This document shows positions 53,662 through 61,885 of a stretch of 64,000 nt of DNA, piece by piece. The translations under genes were made by a program, and so were the position numbers. Source of the stretch: Adenophora triphylla var. japonica (lineage: Eukaryota; Streptophyta; Magnoliopsida; Asterales; Campanulaceae); the NCBI GenBank assembly GCA_022495995.1, contig JAFEMH010003638.1, positions 1 through 64,000 on the forward strand, given 5' to 3'. The notes beneath the pieces are model-generated. The model was given only the letters and a program-made list of their open reading frames with translations. It did not search any database and had not been told where the DNA came from. The number at the start of each line of letters is the position of its first letter. Positions within the stretch are counted from its first letter, which is position 1.

Positions 53662-55242
53662 TTATGGATTGGGAATGTTGGGGGGAATTATATGTGGATT
53701 GGGAGGATAAGGGTGAAAGGGATTTTCTGGGGGAAGGTGAGTTTCTTGGAGATGGTGAGGGAGAAGGAGAGGGTGAGGGTTGAACAGGTTTACCCTTCCT
53801 GGAATTTTTCTTGGCTTGCAGTTTTCACCTTTTCTTGGGTTTCTCCCCCAGAATAGGTGCATCTGTTTGGGGAGGAGGAGGAGTTTTGGATTTGGAAATG
53901 GAAATGGAAGGAGATTGGGCAGGAGATATGTGAGGGGATTGGACTGGGATTGAACAGGGGATTGGATTGGGGATTGGACAGGAGTGGGATTTGAGGAAGG
54001 AAGCGGTTGGGTTTCAGGTTGCGATTGAGGTTGGGAGGCGGTCTCATCAGCAGCAGATTTTCCTTTGGCATTCCTTTTCTCTTCCTGCTCTTTGGCCAAT
54101 CTGTCAATCTTAGCTTGAAGGAACTTCATCTGCTCTTCCACAGTCATTCCAGCCATATCATCCTTAGCTTTCTTTGCTTTAGAAACCAAGTTAGAAATAC
54201 TTGGGTCTTCTTCTTCTTCATCATCCTCTTCATCAACCAGATTCATTTGTTTCCCATGCTTTTTGGACTTGCTGGGACCAACTCCATCAGTTGTAGGCGA
54301 TTTTGAGACAGGAGCGGTCTTGGATTTCTTAGGGAGCAGTTCAGCTCTGGCAGGAAGCTTCCTTGACCGCTTTGCTCCTTTCCTGACCACTTGTGGAGCG
54401 GTTATGGGGTCCCTTAGCTCATAAACCTCCTTCTTGGGATAAGTATCTGCATCATACAAGGATTTGTAGAGAGCATCCCCATTGGCATATCTGAAGGAGT
54501 GGCAGGTGAGCAATCCTAGGGTTTCTTCAGTTCCAAACTCAATCATTAACTCTGGATTTTTCTTTCTAATCACTTCCAGATGATCAAAATCCAGTAGAAG
54601 AGCGTTTAAGATCCTACAGAAGGGTCTCCATCTTTGCTCTTCTCCTTTCCTCTTTGATTGGTAAGTCTCTACACTATCACAAATCTCTCTGAAAAGAATC
54701 TTTAGCCAGTGCAGCTTGATCTCCATGAAAATTGCAGAACAATGCATCCATTGTTGGGATGTAAAGTTATTGTGGTTGCCAGTCTTACCACACACTGACT
54801 TCCCAACAAGATATCCCAGGTGGCTCATCAGCTCACCAAATCCTTTCCTTGGGATTTTCTTAAATTTACCAACCATAGATCTTTCCTTGGCGGTTTGAAA
54901 AGCAGCACCATCTTGGATCACTTGATCCACTCCCTCAGGAGATCTACCAACTTTGAAGTTATAATACCTCCTGATATCAATATAGTAGTCAATAGAGAGA
55001 GAGAAGCCTTCTACTTCAGCAGTCAGACATGAAACTTTTTGACCTTCTTCAAGCACTCTCATTCCACGCTTGGCAGTTGCATAAAATTGATCTATGAAGA
55101 AAGGAATGATGAAATTCTGCTTCTTGGTAAAGAGGGGCAGAATGCCTGAAACTCTCAGCTTCCTTATCAGTTCCCTTCCCAAGGCATCAGACTTCAGCTC
55201 AGCCTCATTAATTTCCCACCCTGGTAGGAAGGTATTTGGATC
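53662..55242 (-). pseudogene. Copia E extra ORF, globular N-terminal part
   Basis: The ORF is open from 55242, where a TTTGTAG acceptor precedes GATCC, so it may start in a spliced exon; the first ATG in frame is at 55182. Residues 1-300 look globular (KLRVSGILPLFTKKQNFI, QWMHCSAIFMEIKLHWL, WRPFCRILNALLLDFDHLEV). They resemble the poorly characterised 'putative plant transposon protein' class found in SIRE-like elements. A Lys-rich, acidic then Pro/Gln-rich tail follows. No clear signal peptide or membrane anchor supports an envelope role. Function unknown. Confidence 0.55.
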
Positions 55243-55250
55243 CTACAAAT

Positions 55251-56495
55251 GAAAACATTAAGTGTTAGATCCATTTTTGTATTCACAGTTCACAAGCGGT
55301 TTGAGCACCAAGCGGTTTAGCAGTGGTGCGGTTTTGAAAATGAAGCATTTCAAACTCCAAGTAAACTATGAATACTAAAAGTAAATGAGGATTTGAGAAC
55401 AAGATTACTTAGTACGTGGCATTGTAATCCAAATTTATCCCACACATGCAAGCAGTGTTCTGTAGGGGAAGGTTATGGTGTCCAGCCTATATACTTAGTA
55501 AAATCTCAAAAATTAAGAAAGGAATTTTTAAACAGCATGCGGTTTCAAAGAGTTTGAAAAAGCGGTTCCAACATGCGGTTTAGCCTTAGAAGGAGCATGC
55601 GGTTTGAAACAAACAAGCGGTTTTAATATGTGCGGTTTCAAACAACTAAGCATGCGATTTTGAAACTTGAGATGTGAAGTGGTTTATACCAAGCGGTTTC
55701 AAAACATAGTGAAATCCAAAATACATGAAAAAGTTCGAAAATTTTCTAAGTTGTGGAAAACACTATTCAGAAATCAAGGTATCCAAAACATAAGAAATTT
55801 CATGACAAACGTATGAGTTTCATGAAGAACACGAAGAACAGTTCATGAACACCAAGAACAGAGAGAATCAAAACTTAACCAAAATTGACAAAAAGCATAC
55901 CAAAATGATTCTAACAAGTTGTATACTAAATATTAAATGTAGATTTAGGGTTTAAGGTATTATGTATATACGATATTTTAACAAAATTATCTTAATATTT
56001 ATTTTGGAAAGGAGAGAATAATAATTTTAAATTAGTAACAAAATATTTATTTTGGATATGAGGGTATATCAATTTTAAATTAGTACTCCTTCCGAACCAA
56101 AATAACTGTCAATTTTGGTCAATTAGATATAATTTTGATCAATAATTAAATAAAAAATAATGATCTTAATAAAAATTTAAAAATTATTATTATATTATTA
56201 TTAATAATATATTAATACCAGTGTTTTAAAAAGTGCTAGGCGGATGCTAGGCGGCGGAGTCGGTCCTAGCGCCTAGGGGTCTAAGCGGGGCTGAGAAATT
56301 AAACAAAAATTAAATATATTTCATAAATTTATATATATATATCCAAAAAATATATATATAAATTTATGAAATATTTATTTTTCAAAAAAAATAAAAATTC
56401 GCATTTGCCTTGCCATTGGCTCGGCCGGCCTTGGCCGACCCTTGCCTTGGCTGTGGCCTTGCATGCAAATATCCCACATCAAAAAGAAAGTCTAA
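55251..56495. other. Motif-rich edge of copia E, then AT-rich spacer
   Basis: 55260-55690 has about ten GCGGTTT or GCGGTTC motifs, as in the rest of copia E, and probably belongs to it. Beyond 55900 the DNA is AT-rich. 56085 onward starts like a Stowaway end (ACTCCTTCCGAACCAAAATAAC) without a partner. 56400-56490 shares a CTTGGCCGACCCTTGCCTTGG block with 56755-56820. Confidence 0.55.
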
Positions 56496-56730
56496 GAGCT
56501 CGTTTGGTAGGTCGATAGGATTAGCATGTATTAATAGTGAGGAGGTTATTAATCCAGGGATTAATAATAACACCCTTTTTTTAGGATAAATAAGAAGGGG
56601 ATAAGAGGTGTTCAGATGCTTATCTGGGTTGTACTTTGGATAATTACTACGGTTGCATTTAATCTACCGAACATACTTTTATTGGACTAATAATCCTATC
56701 CGATCATTTATCGACCTACCAAACGGCCCC
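56496..56730. mobile_element. Tourist (PIF/Harbinger)-type MITE
   Basis: Inverted ends GAGCTCGTTTGGTAGGTCGATA and its near-complement TATCGACCTACCAAACGGCCCC enclose 235 bp. TAA lies on both sides (56493-56495, 56731-56733), the 3-bp duplication of this superfamily. No coding capacity. Confidence 0.85.
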
Positions 56731-58472
56731 TAAATAAATTAGGCACCTGGGCTGGCCTTGGCCGACCCTTGCCTTGGCCGTGGCCCGTGGCATTGGAAGC
56801 AAATATCCCACATTGAAATTAAACCAAACTGGATGTGGCGCCTGGATTATATATGTTAAAGCTGGGAAGGCAATCTTATTTCAGCCTTGGCCCTTTGACA
56901 TTTTGCCTCGTTATGTCCGAAAAGTTAAAAAAACTCAAACTCGATCTTGGATCGTTTAAGCTCGAAATCAATATCGACTCGAGAAGCTCGCGAGTAGCTC
57001 GCGAACAACTCAAACTCGAGTTCAAACCACCAATTGAACTCGAAATCAAACTCGAGAAAAACTCGAACTCGATAACTATCAAATGAATTCGAGCTCGAAC
57101 ATAGAAAATTCGTTCGAACTCGACTGTTCGAACTCGACTCTTTTACCGCCCTAATCATAGTCATGTGAAGCTGCCTTTAAGTACTCAAATATGTGTAGAG
57201 TACACTATCTTTGCACTAGTTCAATTTCATCTTTAATCTGTGAACAATAATGTTTCAATTTAAGTATTAATTAATGGTACTAGCACAACAAAAAGAATGT
57301 TTCAATTTCAGTACTCTCTCCCTCCTTTAATATTAAAGTTATTAGTTTAATTATAGTACACAGTTTTTAAGAAAATTAATATTTTGTGTATGAAAAGTGA
57401 AATATACACGATTTTTAAAAATAAATAATATTATGAGCAAAAAAAAATGAAATAGGAGTGAGAAAGTTGATAAAAAATAGTAAGTGAATTATTATTGTGA
57501 ATGTAGTAAGTGATCTCATTGTCATTTTAGAAATTAAGCAATCTAAAAGAACCTTATTCTGAGATAAATCAAAAAAAAAAGTAAAAATCTTATTATGAAA
57601 CAGAGAGATTATTAATTAATGGTACGAGCAGAGCAAAAGAAATCAGAAAATCTTGACAACAATTAATAATAATCCCTATTTAAACATTTTAGATGAGATA
57701 TTTTTTGTATTAGTCTTCATTTTGGAACATCATTTCTTCAACAATCTCTATTTTGAGACAATATTTTCCAATGATCTTTATTTTAACACGCTATATTTTA
57801 TATTCATGCCATGAACCATAATTGTTGTCTCTAAAATATTTTATATTCATGCCATGAACCTTAATTATTGTCTCTAAAATATACTCCATGTGATATCCAT
57901 TTAGTAAGTCCCTCTTCTATCTTTATGCTGTTCTAAATTAATCTGCATGTATGATTTTTTTTTTTACAATTTTAAATAGACGAAAGGAGTATAATCTACA
58001 AATTTAATGACCAGTCAAATATTGCTCAGTGATCAAAATTTATGAATATGTCTCCAAAAATTTTCTAATTCAATTAAATAATAATTTTAAATAATCAAAA
58101 TAATTTCAAATTACATTTTTTCACATTTATCTTAATCATTAAGGGTTATTTACCATTCACATTCAACACGCCAAAAGACTTGTCTTTTCTACGCTGTGCC
58201 TACTGCCCTAACTCTTTACACATCTCACACATAGACTTTTGACTACAAGGATCAAACCGTTAACTTTACGAGAGTATGTCCTATGAAAAACTAATTTTTT
58301 AAAAATATTAGGGAAAAATTAGTATTTAGCACTGTTTATTACTGTTATTTGTTAGACTTAGTATTTAAAAATTAATTTTTTCTTATGTTATGAAAAAACT
58401 AGTTTTTCGCAAGATTTTGACTAACTTTACATCTTAGTCAACGATTAGATATGAATCTATTATAGAATTATA
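56731..58472. other. AT-rich spacer
   Basis: It begins with the second copy of the GGCCGACCCTTGCC block. 56900-57150 is rich in CTCGA and TTCGA words (ACTCGAAATC, AACTCGAGTT), a repeat-like pattern that creates short ORFs on both strands. Possible Stowaway relics lie at 57311-57608. No gene was found. Confidence 0.5.
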
Positions 58473-58744
58473 CTCCCTCAGTTCCGCCCGAAAGGGCACG
58501 AAAATTAAGAAAAATGATGTAGGAAAGAAAAAAAGTGTATAGTAGAATAAATGTTATAAGTGAAAGGTGATGTAGAAAAGAGAAAGTGGGGTAGAAAATA
58601 GTTAGTAGATATTTATTGTGAGAGTATGACAAGTGGGTCCCACAAATAAAGAAGTAATAAAAAACTATCCTTATTTGGGTTGTGTCCTTTCAAATAGGAC
58701 GCCCAAAAAGAAAATTTGTGCCCTTTTGAACGGAACGAAGGGAG
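58473..58744. mobile_element. Stowaway-type MITE
   Basis: Ends CTCCCTCAGTTCCGCCCGAAAG and GAACGGAACGAAGGGAG are inverted, with TA on both sides (58471-58472, 58745-58746). Length 272 bp. Confidence 0.85.
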
Positions 58745-59194
58745 TATTCATTAGCACATAATACCCCGGTCCCATCCAATTTAGAGTTTTTGATTGGATT
58801 ATATTTTGATCAATAATTTAAATGAATTATAATTATTCAAATGAAAATTTAAAAGTTATTATTGTATCACAATTAATAATACTTTCAATAACAGTTTTTA
58901 AATTTTTGTTAGGATACTTTTTTTAAAAAAAAATTATTGATTAAAGTGTAATCAAATTGATCAAAGATACTAAGTTGAGAGAAGACCTTAGCGTTTAAGA
59001 AGTACCCATAAAAAAAAGAATTGAATCCACTCTTTCTTTTGAATTACTATTTCTTAGTTGAATATCGAGTTACTCTAAAAAAAAAAAAAAAAAAAAGAAC
59101 AATTTGAATATTGAATAGTGGAATAGAAAGCCCATTTTTAATGACTCTCTTTTTATTATTTTAGTTTGAGCGTGATAGAGGGAGTATAGATCAC

Positions 59195-59202
59195 TATATT
59201 TA
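59195..59202 (+). promoter_or_regulatory. TATA box of the small peptide gene
   Basis: TATATTTA in the context TCACTATATTTATCTGC, 64 bp upstream of the ATG at 59266. This leaves a 5' UTR of about 35 nt. Confidence 0.45.
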
Positions 59203-59265
59203 TCTGCAATTACAGCTTGTTATTATCCTTATTATAAGTTCTACCCTAGTAGCTAGCTAGTTCAA

Positions 59266-59562
59266 ATGTCTAGAATTTCTTCTTGTTCCTTTCTTTTCAA
59301 CTTTCTTCTTTTGCTATGTGCTTCTAGTATTTTACTGGAAGCACGACTTATTGGTGAAGTTTCAAGTCATGAACAATTTTGGCCATCGTCTGATCATGAT
59401 GTGAAGGCAGTGAAGTTATACAAAGACCCTCGACGGGGAACAATCAGAGGAAGGATTAGGCCAACGATACCGATTCCGGCTCCTCCTTTGACAAATCAAA
59501 AAACTGGTCGTCAAGAATTGCAGAATCAAGATTTGCTTCAAGATATGCAGAATCATTATTGA
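59266..59562 (+). CDS. Small secreted peptide precursor, family uncertain
   Basis: A 98-residue ORF. Residues 1-26 are a clear signal peptide: Ser/Arg start, Leu/Phe-rich core FLFNFLLLLCASS, likely cut after ILLEA. The rest is hydrophilic. A basic stretch DPRRGTIRGRIRP (residues about 53-65) precedes IPIPAPPLTNQ (67-77), a Pro-rich block that could be a processed peptide. It weakly recalls the PIP...P core of IDA-like peptides but lacks their conserved C-terminal pattern, so no family is assigned. A single exon with TATA box upstream fits plant peptide hormones. The copia G LTR begins 158 bp downstream and may truncate the 3' UTR. Coding status rests on the signal peptide alone. Confidence 0.5.
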   Translation: MSRISSCSFLFNFLLLLCASSILLEARLIGEVSSHEQFWPSSDHDVKAVKLYKDPRRGTIRGRIRPTIPIPAPPLTNQKTGRQELQNQDLLQDMQNHY

Positions 59563-59958
59563 AGAAGGATTGTTATCACTATATAAAGAGGCTGTCCCTC
59601 CCATTGAATAAGATGGATTTTCTGAGAGAGAAACGGAGCATAGAAAATTTCTTGAGTGTTTTTCTTTGTTTTTTGAAGTTCAGATTTTTGATACTTCAAG
59701 ATTCCTTTCGTATTTTATTGTGTTGGAAAAATAATGTGTTTTGAAGGAAATTAATGGTTTATTTCCTAAAGGGTAATTTTGTCAAATTACTTAATTGTGA
59801 ATGTGTTTGTGTTCTACTCCATGTGAACAAGAAATCAAATATTTATCTGTCCAAAATGAATTTTGGATGAATAAAATATGAATGCTCAAAGTATGTGGTC
59901 CACTTTTGCTAATAATTTTGATTTTGTAAATTAAAAATTCCTTTGACTTTGAATGATA

Positions 59959-60160
59959 TGCTCGGCCGAGCAGAGTGATTGACTTGCCCGAGCATAGCAT
60001 GGCAGAATGACAAAGTTTCTGGAAAGTCATGCTCGGCCGAGGCATATGCGTTGCTCGGCCGAGCAGATCCTGGCATAAGTTTCTGGATTGACTCGCCCGA
60101 GCATAGCATGGCAGAAGTTTCTGGACAGCCTTGCTCGGTCGAGCAAGACTCGGCCGAGCA
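59959..60160 (+). repeat. GCTCGGCCGAGC palindromes in LTR G
   Basis: TGCTCGGCCGAGCA is exact at 59959-59972 and 60052-60065, with variants at 60030-60043, 60132-60145 and about 60148-60160. A GAGCATAGCATGGCAGAA segment also recurs. A TATAAAT lies at 60204-60210, about 44 bp downstream of the last one. Confidence 0.8.
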
Positions 60161-60327
60161 GTTCCTGAGCAGATATGTAACAACCAAGTATTAAATGTGG
60201 AAATATAAATCGAAAATCATTATGGTTAATATTTTTGGATTAATGACTGATTAATTTCGTAATAATGTTGTTTATTACCTAATTAAATCATATTATTCAG
60301 TTTTGATCTTGGCTTTTGGAGATTTAT

Positions 60328-61374
60328 TAGGGGTGGTTCGGTTGGTATACCAGTTGTGATTTGCTTATACCGTGTACCAACCAAGTATGATTTGGTATAA
60401 GAAAATATGTACCAGTACCAACCACAAAAGTCGGTATACCAAGTTTATGGTACGGTTGGTATTCGGTTGGTACGGTTGGTACAAGTAATTACCGAATATA
60501 AATAAAGACCCAAAAACAAATTTATTTACTAAGCTGAAACTCAGATCTAAACCCATAACAAAGTATATAAATTTGTTGCAATAATGTGTTCGCTTTGAAG
60601 TTCCCCATTTTACCAAAGCCAGCTGTTTGGTTATTCAAATGTGCTAAGTACTTGGGAGGACTCAGAACTTGAGGCAAGAAGAAATCATACAGCAAATTAA
60701 AAACATTTAACAATAAACCCAAAAGATTACTTTCACAAAAAAAAACATTTATTACCTCAAAAGCTTAATTTCACCAAAATGGGTTGCCGGAAAAAAACGC
60801 CGAAAAATCGCCGGAAAATTCGCCGGAGTTAAAAATTTTCGAATTTAAGGAACTTTCAAAACCCACTTTGTTGTTCACTCTTGAAAAATTCTTCAAAATT
60901 TGGCTTGAAAGAGGTTATTTTGGGTTGAAAATTTTCGGATTTAAGGAAGTATATGAAGTGGGGATGTTGATTTAGTGAGGAGGTATGATTTGTGTGAGAA
61001 ATTTAGAGGGAGGGGCAGAAATTTTAGAGAGAGAAAGAGCATGAGTGAAGAGGGAGGGGCTGTTGTTGAGAGTGAGGAGAAGGAGGGAGAAAGCGTAGGG
61101 TTGGGGGGAAGTGAATAAGTGATTGGGAAAATAAATTGCAAAATGGCCTTGGGTGGGGACTGACCGAATTTTTTTTAAAAAAATATTCGGTATTTCGGTA
61201 TACCAACCGATATTAGATGCAGATACCATGTACCAACCATTTATATAAATTGGTACGGTACTACCGTACCAATAGTTCGGTATATCAAACAGTCCAAATT
61301 TACTGTATCGATTCTACTTGGTACGGTTGGTATAGGGGTTGGTTGGTACGGAACAGTACCATTTGCCAGCCCTA
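60328..61374. mobile_element. Non-autonomous hAT-type element in LTR G
   Basis: The 8-bp duplication AGATTTAT lies at 60320-60327 and 61375-61382. The ends are TAGGGGTGG and, inverted, TAGGGCTGG. Both subterminal regions are packed with GGTTGGTAC and GGTATACC words in inverted orientation, as in hAT elements. No transposase is encoded; the short ORFs inside show no domain. Confidence 0.88.
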
Positions 61375-61382
61375 AGATTTAT

Positions 61383-61885
61383 ATATTGTTGTTTGTCAAC
61401 AACAATAAGAATAACTTTTGGAACACTAGAGAGAAAACATAGCAGATAAAAACAACTGTCTTCTGAAATCCTCCTCCATATTCTCTTGGTGCACTTGCTA
61501 TTTCATTCTTTGGTCTCCTAGTTTGCATTGTAATATCAAGAGGGGATCTAGTCCAAGCTCGATTCAGCTCGCCGGAAACTTTAGGTGCAAAGTGCCCCCG
61601 GTCTGCACGTTCTATCCTGGTAGACAAGCGTCCCAAGCAAACTCAAGCACACTCGGTGAGGGGATGAATATGTCTTAAGGAGACAGTGGTTTCATTGGGC
61701 TCGTGCAACAAATTCAACAACTTATCCTTTGTATTTTCAGTTTATTGTTATTTGTAATTTATTTTATTTTCTGTAATTGTTTCATCGGCACCCTTGTAAC
61801 AATCTTAAGACATATTCCCTAATCGAGGGAGTTGATTACAGATCTCTTTTAAACTGTTGATACTAACTAAGTTGTTGTGTTTCAG
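61383..61885 (+). other. LTR G 3' part and leader of copia G
   Basis: This is LTR sequence resuming after the hAT element, then leader. No exact TGGTATCAGAGC was found, so the LTR end and primer-binding site are not fixed. TTTCAG directly before the gag ATG could act as a splice acceptor. Confidence 0.5.

Larger units (their letters stand above)
50224..55250 (-). mobile_element. 3' part of SIRE-type copia E with extra ORFs
   Basis: The 3' LTR, polypurine tract and about 3.5 kb of internal sequence upstream of it are present; pol and the 5' LTR are missing. The internal part holds the extra ORFs that SIRE/Maximus elements often carry after pol (called env-like in some). The left edge is a clean TGTTGG in gypsy F; the right edge, near 55250-55700, is not defined. 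Confidence 0.75.

Noticed and set aside
57311..57608. Stowaway-like relic
   Set aside because: CTCCCTCCTTTAATATT at one side and AAACAGAGAGAT at the other are only loosely inverted, and no clear TA pair could be set.
59791..60187. Minus-strand ORFs rich in ARPS and LLGRA words
   Set aside because: They are translations of the GCTCGGCCGAGC palindrome repeats in the copia LTR.
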